64,000 nt of DNA, taken from Bryoerythrophyllum caledonicum (lineage: Eukaryota; Streptophyta; Bryopsida; Pottiales; Pottiaceae). The notes beneath the pieces are model-generated. The model saw only the letters and a program-made list of their open reading frames with translations, was not told where the DNA came from and made no database searches. A program made the translations under genes and the position numbers. Where the stretch lies: positions 14,975,297 through 15,039,296 of the forward strand of contig OZ020517.1 of the NCBI GenBank assembly GCA_963971425.1. Direction: 5' to 3'. Positions 21,285 through 34,499 of the stretch are shown one piece after another. Every line of letters starts with the position of its first letter. Positions within the stretch are counted from its first letter, which is position 1.

Positions 21285-24200
21285 ATGTCGACAGCAGCAT
21301 CCCAGGAAGTTGAGGGTTATAAGCCTAATGTGCCGTCCTTTAGAGTTGCAGCTTTTCGGTGATTCTCGTATACGGAGTGTGTGTTCGGTCTGCATATTCG
21401 CACACGAGCGACATTTGCCGTGCTTTTTTCTGGACGTTGAGCAAGGAGCTGAGAATCATGGTGCGGTGGCTTGCCTTCTTGTTGTGGTTATTCAGCTTTT
21501 CTATTTGGAAGACGTTCTTTGTTCGTTTGTGTTGGAAGCCCTCCTGTGTTGATGTTGCGGATGATGGTGTTCGGGTGCAGGTGTTGTCGGGCAGTGACAG
21601 CGGGTTGCGATCAGATGAGGAGGAAGCTGATGCATCTACGGAACATCGAAGTAAACTTTCAGATTATTTGGCGGATGTGCTCTCAAAGGTTTCATTAAGT
21701 GAGCAGGTTACCATTTACTTCAACGTTGACCACTATGGATACGGGCCATTGACATGCGATGAGGACGCACAGGTGAAGGAGATCTTGGGAGCCATTGCTA
21801 CTTCCACCATTCTCAAAGACTTGGGGTTTTATAATATTTGGCCAATGACATGGGAGGGAGTGTCAGAATCCTTGCTCTTCAATCGAAGTGTGAAGAAATT
21901 ATCACGTATAGGCTATTCGAGTAATGAAATTATTACACATGAAATGATGTCGAGAGTGTTGTTGGAGAATACATGTCTAGAGGATGTTGATCTTAGTCAT
22001 ATGACAATGGACAACAAGTGTGCGGTGTTCGTGAGTAATGTGTTGCGCCACAATCGGACTCTAAAACGCCTTAATTTGGGTGGGTGTGAGATGGATGAAG
22101 AAGGATGGAAAGTGTGTCTTGATCCACTCTCAGGGGGCGATGATCATAATTCCGTCCTTGAGCACTTGGGATTCTCTGTTAGATCAAGAGCAGAGTCCCA
22201 TTGTGATGTGCACATTGGCAACATGGTTAGTAGAAACTCCTCCCTCCTTTCTTTGGCCATTCTAGTGAATGATGCTGTTGGCACAAGTGTGGTTTCAAGT
22301 ATTGGAGAAGCCCTTCACTTCAATAGGCAACTCTCAAGTTTGGATATTTGTACTATTGAAGGAGCAAAGGTTGTATGGAAGGGATTATTTACATCATTGG
22401 CACCGAATGCAGAAGGACAACAAGCAAATACCAGTCTTCAAGAATTATTTTTGATTGGCGGTTATCCTGGGGAGGATGTTTGGAAAATTGAACATGATTC
22501 CTTGTGTGACATGCTACGAGGCAATACATCCTTGATTAAATTCGGGTGGTGGTTAGATGATAGCACTGAAATTGCCCATGTGATTCAACTCTTGGAATCC
22601 TTGAAAAGCAATAAGTGTTTGGAGATATTGGACCTATCCCAATTAGAAGTAATGAAGGGTCGAAGAGTATTGGGGGCAATCATAGATCTCCTTGATGAAA
22701 ATCACTACTTGAAGGAAATCATGCTGAATGGTACACCTCTCCAGGAGGATGGAAGTGCTGAAGTGGTAACGGCAGCACTAGACAAGAAGTCGAAGGATCG
22801 GTTATGGGAAGTGGTGCAAGGCATGGCAACAACAACACCCACTTCTGGAAGAGTTTTCTTGTGTGGCGAGCCATATGCAGGTGAGCTTGTTTGTTTTACA
22901 TTTGTTTGGTTTGGAACCCTATCTATATCAATGGTAAACATGTATGTATTATGATTGATCAACATTTAAAGGAATGTAGTAATTTCTAAAGGTTATGAGA
23001 GTTTGAGTTATAAACATGTTAGAACTAGGAATGATTCAGATGAAATAATAGAGGATGCATCTTATCCATCTTATTTTGATATTGAAGGTATGAATTTAAG
23101 ATAGATTTGATGTGTTGGTTATACGAAAGTGGATAATATATTTCAGATGATCAAACTTTATACGAACTTGGATCGAACTTGGATTGGTAGTCTCTACAAT
23201 GTGAGTAGAAAGTAATCAATCATTTATGTGTTTGATAATAATGACACTTATCCTCATATCAGACTAGTACTTAAACATGAGATTGTTCACATTACCTTGA
23301 ACATACTTTCATCAAAAGTCATGTTCAAAATTAAATATATATAGAGCATTATAACTTCTCCATTCTACCTACTTCCTATGATTATATATGGCCTTACCTA
23401 ATTATTATTAACAACTTGAGACGACTACCATTGACTTAATAATCATTCATGACTTTCATGTTTTAAGGTCATTCTACACTAATCTAAGCGTTTTATTCAA
23501 GAGTGAAACGTGATTGGTTATTATCAATGATTGTACCATACCATCTTACAGGTAAAACTACTCTTCGTAAGACAATAATGAAAAATTATTCGAGTGCGAT
23601 TGGAAAACAATCAATCAAAACGAGAGTGAAAGCAATTTTCACGGGAAGGAAAAGAGATAGAAGAGTTCCAAGTGCCAAAGATATTGTTGATGAACGAACT
23701 CGAGGAATTGAGGTACATAACCTTCAATGTGAGGATATCGTTATGACTATCTGGGACATGGCTGGAGAAGAAGAATACCATGCTTTCCATGATTTGGTGG
23801 TTCCAAATCTCCCGATGAGTGGAAGTTGTTGTTCATTTGTACTTGTATGCAATCTTGCATACTGTCATGATAACCCACATGAATTGAAGGGAATTGAAGA
23901 GATCATTATAGAGCTCCAATATTGGTTGAAGTTCATTGTCTCTAATTCAAGAATTTCAAATCTATATCAACCTCATGTGATGATTGTGTTCACTCACATC
24001 GATGAGTGCTCATGGGATACAACTCTTATGCTCCAAGCAACCAAGGATTTGAAGGGAAAGTTTGAAGAGTTCCTTGACTTTGAAGGTCATGATTTTGTGA
24101 TCAATGCCAAGACTTGCAAAGATTCAGTTGATGGTGTGTTGAAGGCCATGGTCGACCACTTGAAAAGCCTATTGGCAAGGGTGCCAAAAACTATTGAAGC

Positions 24201-26591
24201 TTGTGACAAGCTACAACAAGTCATAGCCAAGAGTATCAAAGACAATCCGCATGAGTTGGTTTTGGATTGGGATAGATTTTCTAGGATGTGTGATGAAGTG
24301 CGAGAGTTACAAATGGTGGATGCAACAAATCCAAACTTGATAAAGAGGAGGAAAGAATTTGTTGCTTCATCCTTGCATGATAGAGGGCATGTGATATATT
24401 ATGAAGACCTGAATATGGTGATTGTGAATCCCCACTTGTTTTGTCATGGCATTATGGGTGAGCTCATGGATGGCTTTAAAATGTCAAGGTATAAATCAAA
24501 TGCACAACATGGCATTACAAAAGGAAATCTGGAAATGGCATTGTCAAGCACACCTACAGCGAAACAACACAAGGTGGCATTGAAGGATGTTCTACAAGTG
24601 ATGCAAAAGATGGAACTTTGCTATGAGCAAGAGGATGGAATCATTATGATTCCATCAACATTGTCAGATGGATATGGGAAGTTGACTTGGCCAATGAAGT
24701 CCAATGCATCCATTTCTTATAGGTATATTGGAAGGAGATTGACAATCGATGATAAAGAGAAGACGCTTCTTAGTCTTGGGTTTTTTCCTCGATTACAAGT
24801 ATGTCATCATCTCATTCCACTTTTAATTTGTACTTGTTTGATGATAAATTGTAATTGAGGATAGATTTTTCATGTTTGAATAGGTCCTTCTCTATAGGAA
24901 TCATGAAATACTTTTTAGAGATCAATGCTTATTAAATAACTGAAGTGCTCAATTTCTTAATTTTAAGTTAGTGGTTTGAGGGCTCTGTATTTGAAGATGG
25001 CTTGGTGTCTGGGGACTCATTATTGATGTTGAGGCATTTAGAACTCAATAGTTGTTTGATGCAACAACAATGTATTCATAAACATATCTACTTGTCTTTC
25101 ATGAAAAGATATTGTTGTTGGTAGAGTAAATTGCCACATGATTTCACAATCTCATCATTTGTACTATATTTCCATTCTTGAAATCTTAATATTCAATAGT
25201 TCTGTTATACAAATTTCAATTGCTTTGTGCAGGTTTCTCTACAAAAGGAATTTGGAAGAGCTTGTGAAATCATGAAAAATATGATCAAGTTCATTCATAA
25301 TGGGATGGAGACCATCATTGAATACAGTGGATCTCCTGCTTTTGACATTGATATTTTGATGCGGTCAAATGGGAACGAAGACATAATTAAGTTGGATTCT
25401 CTTCAAAGGCAACTCATCAAACGCATTGTCACACTTTGTGCACATCCCACATTGGGTTGTCCAGGAGTGAAACTCGTGGACCACATCATGCGGCCAGCGT
25501 GTGCTGAAGAACTTGTTGCATACAAATATAGGTCCGAGCATCAAGTTGTTATGGTAGAGAAGTTGAAACAAATGGTATTGGACCGTGCTGACCTTGCTTT
25601 GAAGTATGATTGGCGTAGTGAAGGGCCAGTACTAAAGATGGGTTGTGATGATGCAAAGACATTGTTGGGGGATCAAATGTCTAATGATGTGTTGAATCAA
25701 CTTATGGTTGATTTGAAGATGATTGAATGTCAAATTTTGGGGGATAAGGGATCATTGGATGTCATTGGCAATGCAAGGTCAATGGGCATCACAAAGGCTT
25801 CAAAACCATCACATGTGACCATGGATGACTTATGGATCAAGATGGACAAGCTTGAAGACACAATGAATCAAAGATTTGATAGGCTTGAAGAGAAAATGCA
25901 AGAGATCAAGTTGCTTCAAGAGAAATTGTTGCCTAAAGTGTGCAAAAGATTGGAGGAGTTGGTAACATTCACGGTGGAGTTTCAACAACACAAATATCCA
26001 CGCCTTCCTTATTTTTTAGATTGTCTACATGGTGGTCTAACACACATGGTGCCCGGGATGCGAAAGTATGTTCTCCACTTGTTATGTGAACACAAAGATG
26101 GATTTCACATTGTTGAAGATCAAGAAGGTTGTGAATTGTCAATTGGCACGGAGTCAACACAAGCATTTCAAAATGTTGTAAGGTGGGGGTTGAGAGTTTT
26201 CACACTCTTGTTGAAAGTGGGGGCACACGTTGGAGCGGGCATGGGTTCAATGGTTCCAGACCTTGGAAAGGCTTTCCTACTTGTATTAGATACACCAGGG
26301 ATTGGGCTTGATGAAGTAAACTTGGGTACAACTCGAACTTTGATGGTTGATGCAAAGCCACACATTTCACATACTAAAGAGAAGGTGGCTGAGCAATGGT
26401 TGATAGATGTGTTGAAAGAAAAGTGCAAAGGTAGCAATGATATCAAAAGAATGTTCAAGCTTCAAAAGGTGATGTACACGAAGAATGATGATGGTGAATC
26501 TGGAGGTGTGGCATGGATTTGTAACAAGCACTATGAGGAAGGTAGACAGAGTAGTACCTTGGAATTGTTGCTTTGTGACATGGATGGTTGA
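21285..26591 (+). CDS. LRR-Roc-COR protein (TORNADO1-like), gene A
   Basis: Proposed exons are 21285-21329, 21581-22880, 23552-24798 and 25233-26591: phases fit, total 1316 residues, close to the roughly 1380 of Arabidopsis TORNADO1. The first tiny exon (MSTAASQEVEGYKPN) is inferred because both copies preserve it and because the following 250 bp contain an indel between copies. Exon 2 encodes leucine-rich repeats (for example LRHNRTLKRLNLGG). The Roc GTPase P-loop GEPYAGKTT is split by the second intron. The other GTPase motifs are TRGIEV, DMAGEEEYH, THIDE (K of the usual N/TKxD absent) and NAK. A COR region follows (LHDRGHVIY, VNPHLFCHG, GFFPRLQV), then a coiled-coil stretch (MDKLEDTMNQRFDRLEEKMQ). 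In land plants TORNADO1 acts in growth symmetry; the role here is unknown. Confidence 0.85.
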
Positions 26592-29100
26592 CTATGTGTT
26601 GTATAGTTTAGGAGAGGTAGTCTAGCCTACAATGATATATTAAGGAGAGTGTATGTGTGAAGAATCGTCATGTTCAATCTTAGGGTTTGGCTGTGATGAA
26701 TCTTGGTTGTTATGAACTCTAATCATTGGTTCATTAATATTCTTTTACCTACTTGTGATTGTTGACTAATCTAGTAGATATAGTTCACAACTTTGTGTTC
26801 ACACAATTTCAAATTATTTTAAACTTGACTTTCTCCAGAACAAATATTTGACAACATATCTACTTGTATGAAAATTTTGAAAGTATTTTAATATCTTATT
26901 TGTTTGGCTATTGCCAAGTATGAGTTCCAATATAGGTCGGATATCACAAACATCTTGCATAATACATCCATCCTTTGAAAATAAGCTTATTTCCTAACAA
27001 TTCAATATCTTCATTCTTTCAACTTGCATGCATGCAAAAATCCTCATTATTTTGCCAGGATGATCAAATGGTTTTATGTGAGGAAGTTGAGGGATAACCA
27101 TAGGAACAAAGTTTTGTAGCATAGTTGGAAACGCATAGCAATTGGTTGCATCAAATTGACACTACCATTCACTTGTACAGCATGCAGGAAGCCTCATACA
27201 TTTTATATCCTTTGTTTCTCAAGCTCTAGCTCAAGTTTAACCCTTAAAGGTTTGAGAAGCCACATTTGGGTTTCAACATGATGCTTTTATGTGCATTTGA
27301 CATAGAAGGTGTAAGAATTGATGCATGCAATATTTATAAAAGTTTGTACTTGTGTTGAGCCAGATCCAATGGCACATGGCATTTCAAATTTAGATCATTC
27401 TTGCACCTCTACATGTTTGAGAAATTGCAAAATGGTCATGTATTCTTCCTATATGGTGTTGTATTTGAGCATGATAAGGTCTAAATATTGAAATGACTTC
27501 CAAATGAAAGATGTTACTTGAAGAATCTTCAATCCAAAGGTGTATGTTCCGAAGTCATTTTTTAGTGTAAAATACGTGACTGAATATACGGTCCCCTTAA
27601 GACCTTTACAAATTAAGGTAGAGGAACCCTAAGCTGTTCTTTTAAGCTAGATGGGGTTTGAAATCACATTGTATGGTAAAAAGGGACAATGCATAAAAAT
27701 GAAGAATCGTTGAGCAAGCTCATCAAACAATTTCTTTAAATTATTATCAAAGGTACCAAATAGATACTAAATTTCAAAGCTCTAACAAATACATGCTTGG
27801 GCCTTTAACTATGGTGTAGAGTATGTGGTACTTGTTAAGGGTTGGTTTGGAATTTTGTGCCCCCTTAACCCAATGTTAGGAACTGACAATGAGTAAAAGA
27901 AAAAAAACATGGGATTTGATGATGTGACTATTCAAGACTAAATTTGGAGAATTGAGAGCAGACGATGATGCATTTAGATTTCAATATAAAAAAGTGTTAA
28001 CTTGTTCGAGCAAGCCCTCTACCACGTCTAAAATTTGGTGCAAGTCCGAGTTTACTCTAAAATGATTCCTAAATTTCTTGAAATAGGATTTTATAAAAAT
28101 TATACTCCAATCATCAAAATTCAAGCACATCATGTGACTTAGGGGTTAAGAAACCCTAGCAGTTTGATAACCCTTGCCTGTGAACGGAGGTTTTCCAGTG
28201 CATATAATTAGTAAATTAGAATGTGTTGAGGGGCGATTGTCCAACAACTCACAACCATGCCTTGCCCTTGAAACCCAACTTGATTTTTTCATTTTTATTT
28301 GTGGCCACACCCTTTGACGTATACATCACATGATGATGTGGACCGCTCTTGGCATACCATGATGAGTGAACACTGACACGATGAACAATGTAAGGCAAGA
28401 AGAAATACACCAGAAATAGGCCATTTTTCCCGTGCAATTCTATTTGTCTGACAAGACATTGAAAATTTCTACAGAGTCAGGGCATTAGTGGGGAGTTGTT
28501 CTCGCAAAAATTTGCCCGCAACCTAAAGATATATCAATCCAGGGTAAGTTTCTTACAACTTCTAGCGATGCTCTAACAAATGATACGTAACATATTTGTT
28601 TTGGCCCTGCCTTCAAGCCTCAAGATATCAAACATTTTAAAAGGGCACATCTTTAGAGGTTGGCCAAACACATTTTGAACTCTTCCATCTTTTATAGCCT
28701 TTGGAACAATGTAACCCTTTAAGGACCAAGTGTCCGTTCAAGGGACAAAAAATTTCAATTGGACTACAATTATCTTACAACTAGTATATTGACTTGTTGT
28801 CTCCAACGGGAGGCGACAACGTATAAGATGTATTTTTGATGTGAATCATCCGCACTAATTTACATCAAGCTCATACATATCAAGTTTTGATTTGTTACTT
28901 GTTTCCAAGCAAGTGTGTGTAAGTCAAAGATTGCACGTTAATATTTAATTTGTGTAGAAACTTGAAATACTATATACACGATATAGTCAAGAACCAAAAG
29001 GGATTTCCCGTGTTGTAGCTTCAACTAAATATGATGTTCAGCATACAAAGTGCAATTCACTTTTTAAATCAAACTTGCCCCAATTGTTTAGAACAACAAC
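26592..29100 (+). other. Downstream region of gene A, conserved in copy B
   Basis: This 2.5 kb stretch is noncoding as far as I can see and is collinear with 58957-61430. It includes the dispersed block at 27240-27620 and a GACCAAGTGTCCGTTCAAGGG motif that resembles the edges of family 2 repeats. Confidence 0.6.
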
Positions 29101-30220
29101 GTAACGCACGCCCGCGTTTTTGGCCCATTCATTCCGGCAAACATTACACCGCAAAATGTTCACGACAACCGGGCGTTACAAATCCTCACAGCAAAAAGGC
29201 CGGTTAGCGGATATCCACGGGCAGCCATAATAAATAATTAATTTTGAAGCAAAAAAAATGGACATGAGTTTTTTCTACACAAATTTTAAATGTGGCTGTG
29301 ACTTATTCTCATTTGTCGCTTCGATTTGTAACATACTTAGGGCTGCTACACACATTCCTAATAAGTAACATATTTTTCCATTTAACGGACAAAATTCCTT
29401 GTGTGCATGTGCAATGCCAACATACAACATATAATTCCAGAACACTTTGCAAATGTCTTCGTTTCAAGCAAAAGAGCATATTTGTTTTTTTAGCAATATG
29501 AACAAACTATTTTACAAAGTCTAGAAGCTCACTTTTGCTACAGGTTCACAATTTTCCACTAAATTCAGCTCACCAAAATGTACAAAACAAAAACTCCACA
29601 AGAATGCCTCACATACAACATTTACAAATATACAGTCATGCAAAATCATGAATGAGCGACTAAGCTATGTTGTACACAGCGTTTGCAAATGCAATGTTTG
29701 TGAATCGAACAATTCCAACAAATCTAACTCTACAACTCAAAATGACAAACTCTGTATCGAACCACGTTTTGAAACAATCTTCAGAATTGCCCATCTAAAC
29801 ACATTACGAATTGAAGCCAACAACTGAAAACCCTGGATCGTTCCCTTCCACCTTAACTCGACATGAAAACAAAGCTTGGTCCCCGGATCGCTCTCTCCCA
29901 CCTTAACTCAATTGAATTACCAACCTGGCGAGCGGGGAAGAAGAAGTGGAAGGCACGCCCTCGGTGAGGATTTGAAGGACCAATTTCCGCAATGCCAGCA
30001 ACGAACATGTGAGCAAGGGAGCCTGCTTCAAAGAGAGCGAGAAGGAGACGCTCCAGCGCCGGTTAGGTTGGGCGAGGCTAAACTCTGATTTCTTCTCAGG
30101 CTTCCTTCTGCACTGGTTTTTACAATGAATTAGAATTGGCTCCCTACATAATTTAAGCTCAGATCAACATTTACAAGCAAAGAAACGGAACAATCCACCA
30201 TAAAACAAACTAAGCAATTC
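29101..30220. other. No recognised gene; left border of recombinase region
   Basis: Similarity to duplicate B ends near 29100. The sequence is AT-rich to about 29850, then GC-richer with two related CCCACCTTAACTC-like strings. The 3' end of the minus-strand recombinase gene probably falls near 30.1-30.2 kb. Confidence 0.4.
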
Positions 30221-30228
30221 AAACTTAC

Positions 30229-33200
30229 CTTCAATTGATGCACGAGGGACACCATGGATGACGGATCAAGAACACTGCCAAAATTGATAAAGGTACAACC
30301 AGTGACATTCCCAAACACCATTCCATTGGATCCATCCTGGAATAAAATAAAATTAGAAGACATTGATTAAACTACACTAACCAAATATTGCTTCAAGACA
30401 ACTTACCCCATCCTTCAACGTAGAAGCAGAAATAAAGCCTGATTCTTCCTTCACCAAACCAGATAGGTCGGTCTTGAACACCTAAAAGACATACGTAAAT
30501 CCAAAAAAGTTTATCATCAAAAACATCAAAAACATCAAAAAACTTCAGAAACATCACTGCACATACCTTATCAGATGAGTATACTTGATTAGATACGTTG
30601 TGAACAACTTCTACAACAGCAGTCAAGTCCGCCTCCTAAAATATTACAAAGAAAATAATTAGAAAAAAATATAAAAGGAATAAACACAAACATATATACA
30701 CCATATACCTTAAAAGCCTTGACTTTCTGTTCTTCTTCGAGGATCAGGTCTCCAAACTTTGGTACTTTGCCCAAGGCAAGAAGCAATGAATCACCACTTA
30801 TCGCTCGTTGACAAACGCTCATGTCAACATGACCAAAATTGGCATCATATTGCTGGTATGATTTTTCATCGCGGTGTCCAATGACACGCATACCTTTCTC
30901 CGATGGTATGTTTGCCTCTTGCATCCTAGTAATGCCAATACGACGTGGAGTCTTGTTACTAAACTTTTGCCCCGCCACGTCAATGCCCGGAGTAGAGTCA
31001 ATCAGATCTCTCACAAGGTTTTCCAAAGGATTCTTGCCCATGGGTCGGGGGAGATACCACACTTTACTAGAGTGCTTAATCTTCAACTTAGGCATCAGGA
31101 ACAAGGGATGACCAATTTTGCCGAATTTCTGCTCCATCACCTTCTTCTCCGGCCTGTGCTCGATAATGGTTTTGAAAGTCAAGATGATATCCGGATCTGA
31201 CATATCCACTGGGCGCCGAAGCGAGTGGCTGGCATAGCGGTCTACGGTAAACTTATAATTCTTCGACAATATCGGTTTATAGCTGCCACATTCCCACATA
31301 AAAAAAGCATAAAGAACAAACTAACAAACATTAAGCTAAAACAACAATCAATAAAATGAAATGAACACAACCATTCAATGAGCAACCATAAATATCTTTG
31401 TTTCTCTATATTCAACTTCGCCTAGAAATGTAATAATGAAGCCGAAGGAAAGAGATGGCAGTGAACTGAAGGCAATCCAACTGACAGACAAGTAAAGAAC
31501 CAAAAAAGGAAAATGTACGGTCTCAAACTTGTCAAGAATAGGTTCACAACGAACCAATAGGACAACAAACCAAGCATTGCAAGACATGAGACTCTCTTGC
31601 TCTCTCAATCTAAACAAGAAACCTCTCTCAAAGAGGTTGAGGTTAAGCAGGAGGAAATCTTAGCCTATGAGACGGCCATAGCAGAAGAGGAAAAGGAGAC
31701 AATGGAAAGGAACAAACAATGACTCAGTAGAAGTTGGAATGTTCAATTTACCGAAGAGAAATAAACAATGACTCAGAAGAGAAACAACATAACTCACCGG
31801 AGATACTCTTGTCCATTTAAGTGAACCAATTCGAACTGGTCAACGACAGTTGACCGCAGCTCCTCTTTGCCGCATATGAACATGTTTCGGCAAGCATAGT
31901 ATCCGAGCCTCAAGTTGCACCCATGCGGATGCTCGAGACTAGCAGCAGCACTCCTTAATACACGAACCTCCTCTTCCAAAGAGAGTACATCGTTGGTACT
32001 TACTCGGGTACCTAGACCTTGTTTGAATGTTCATCGTACCGCCGCCGTCCCTGCATCCTTCACCTTTCGATAGCGGACATCTTTGAAGATGTCGAAGGGA
32101 ATCTCTACAACCGACGTCTCAGTGATACGCTGCTATTGCCTCTTTCGAATAACTTGACCAATCGCCCGCAACAGATTCTGAATTTTGCACAACAAACTTC
32201 AAAAAAAATATCAGCCACCCAAATAACAAACAAAGCAAAGACAAATAAGATTAGAGAACTGCACTTACGAGCCAGGGGGGTAGAGTGTGCCATCTTTCTT
32301 CGTAACTTGCAAGGCAAAGTCGTGTAACATCTGCACGAAGCCTCGAACGTCGGGCTGCTCCGACAGTTGCTCGACACTCAAATCAACAGAGTGCCCAAAA
32401 CAGACGCGCCATTCGTTGAAAGCATTCAATGCCCACGTTTCAGAGTGTCTACTTTTGCGGTCACCTCCGGCAGCCACAATTGCGACCTCCTTCTTGTCAA
32501 GTTGAAGGAACCGACGATACTCTCCATTCCCGCTAGCACTAAAAGATCCACCACTTTGGCTCTCGCTTCCAGCCACGGATGGAAGACCACAATCTTCTCC
32601 TTCATCAAAGTCTGCAAGGCTGGGAGTAAAAGCCCCTACATCCGGATCATGATTGTCCTTATCGAGCGCCTTCTCATCTAAGCTCTCCAACTCCAACTTA
32701 TATTCATCTTCCTTCTCGTCATCAACTGCATCATCATCAATGCATCATCATCAACTGCACACGTAACCAAAATAACAAATCAAAATAAACAAATGCACCC
32801 TTAACAATGGGAGTTAGTAAATATAGAATGCAACCATACCATCAGAGGCTTCTCATTAGGAACTTTGGCGGTTGGCGCGACCTCGTGAATGCTTGCACAA
32901 GCCCCGTAACCATTGCCTACAGATCACATATACAATCAGCAACCAATCCATAACAAAGTAAAGGAAAATCAATATCATAACCTCATAACACAAACAAGTA
33001 AAGGAAAAAGAAAAAACCTTCACATGTGCACGAGCGGCCACAAACAACACACGTGCACACATCTGCGGCGCACAGTATCAAGACGACAAATCAATGTAAA
33101 CACATTAGCAATGAAAACACATGGCAAACAAAACAAACCTTTGACGAAAAGGACATCTAAAAACGAGTACTGCCTTTTTATTAAAAGTGCCATAATCAAG

Positions 33201-33523
33201 AGAATTAGCAACAACAACTACTATAGAATTTTTCATAGATTGCACTGCCGCGCGGCAACTAGCCGGTCAAGGCCGGCTAGATTTGAGCTTTTTAGAAAAT
33301 TCTTACCAGGAATGACCAGCTGTGACTGAGTGAGAAAGAGATCATACGACACATTGCACCAATCGTCTACAGCCGCTTCGTCGTCCTTCGATTCAGGAAC
33401 TATTACCTTAGTTGCTGGATCGTCAACATGTTGAAATTCCACAAGCTCTTGTTGATGTTGTAGATCATCCACATCAGATAATGAAGGCGCTTCGTTGTCT
33501 GGAACGTATTTTGAGTCACACGC
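30229..33523 (-). pseudogene. Crypton-type tyrosine recombinase gene, multi-exon, decayed
   Basis: Minus-strand exons, 5' to 3', are about 33523-33308, 32758-32276, 32177-31798, 31282-30709, 30635-30567, 30481-30407 and 30336-30229. The core-binding domain is in the second (WALNAFNEWRVCFG, LQVTKKDGTLYPPGS). The third carries FDIFKDVRY, FKQGLGTR and the first catalytic arginine region (YACRNMFICGKEELR). The fourth has the active-site block NKTPRRIGITRM, GMRVIGHRDEKSYQQY with the GHR and likely Tyr nucleophile. The last visible exon has GCTFINFG, a C-terminal motif of this family. Crypton recombinases cut and rejoin DNA through a tyrosine. The third exon contains TAG at 32135-32133 and TGA at 32033-32031, and its phase does not match the preceding exon. 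It may instead be a domesticated relative; the 5' end is unresolved. Confidence 0.75.
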
Positions 33524-34140
33524 TGCATCAAAAAAATGAATGAATCAAAACATGCAAACATATGAAAACTAACAAACAATAAGAGCACATCAGACCAATA
33601 AAAGTACCTGAATCGGACTCAATCTTCACAGCAACACTGCCTAAGTTGATGCCAAGACTAAAGAGATGCAAAGGGGACAGTCCTCCAAAATCACGATCTC
33701 CTCTTCGAACAACTTCCTTTTCCTATTGTTAGAATCCATCCTACACACCTGCACATCCAACTCATTAGCAATACACCAAGAAATGAAATGAATAAAACAG
33801 ATCACTAAGTTAATTCAGCGCACAATAAAAATTCAAAAATTGTATACCTTCGCAAACTACAAATGCGCAACACCACAAACTGAGAGAAAACACGGACAGT
33901 GAAAAACTGCGCATAGAACATAAACATGACAAATTCAAACAAGACCATGAAATTTGCAGGATTCTGAGGATCATCTACCTTCAAGAAGCTTTTGATCCTC
34001 CGATCCACGGTCATCGGAACCACGGTCATCGGATCCAGCCGAGGGGCACATCACGCGAACAGGCGCAAGTCGACGTGGAGGCCTAAGACGTCTACTTCGC
34101 ATCGTCACTACAACACACTTATTCACACTAATCAATACAG
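33524..34140 (-). other. Possible 5' exons of the recombinase gene
   Basis: An ATG context with MDSNNRKRKLFEEE lies near 33739 on the minus strand, and an acidic repeated stretch (GSDDRGSDDRGSEDQ) ends near 33980 with a donor-like GGTAG. Neither is assignable by homology. They are candidate leader exons only. Confidence 0.25.
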
Positions 34141-34298
34141 CACCATATTCATTATATTGGGAGATTTCCATGATTTTGATCTAGTGCACATTCAGCTCGA
34201 CTCGAGCTGAATGTGCATAGTGGGTACATTTTAGAGCTCAAGAGCAACATACGTATTAAACTGGGAGGCTCACAATCTCCCAATATAATGAATATGGT
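34141..34298. repeat. Foldback element with central 33-bp palindrome
   Basis: 34142-34165 and 34275-34298 are perfect 24-bp inverted copies (ACCATATTCATTATATTGGG and onward). Between them, 34185-34217 is a perfect palindrome: TGCACATTCAGCTCGA, a single C, then its exact reverse complement. The hAT-like element is inserted exactly at the right arm's end. Confidence 0.9.
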
Positions 34299-34499
34299 CA
34301 GGGTTGTCATACTGGACGGACGTCCAGTTCGCCCGTCCGTCCGATTCGCCTGTTCGATAGAGCTCTCGCCCGTTTCATACAGTCAACATAGGGTTGACTT
34401 ACCTGCAAGGTAAAAAACAGGCGACGTGGCAGCCACGTATGAACTAAAGTGCTGCCACGCAGGATTTAAACTAAAAAAATGAATAGTTGACTACATAAA

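Larger units (their letters stand above)
19709..29100 (+). repeat. Segmental duplicate, copy A (about 9.4 kb)
   Basis: From the string GTAGCTCCGTGGTACATGACTT to CAAAGTGCAATTCACTTTT this segment is collinear with 52244-61430, including introns and flanks. It contains one LRR-Roc-COR gene. Both copies are on the + strand, 32.5 kb apart. Identity varies strongly along the length. Confidence 0.9.
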
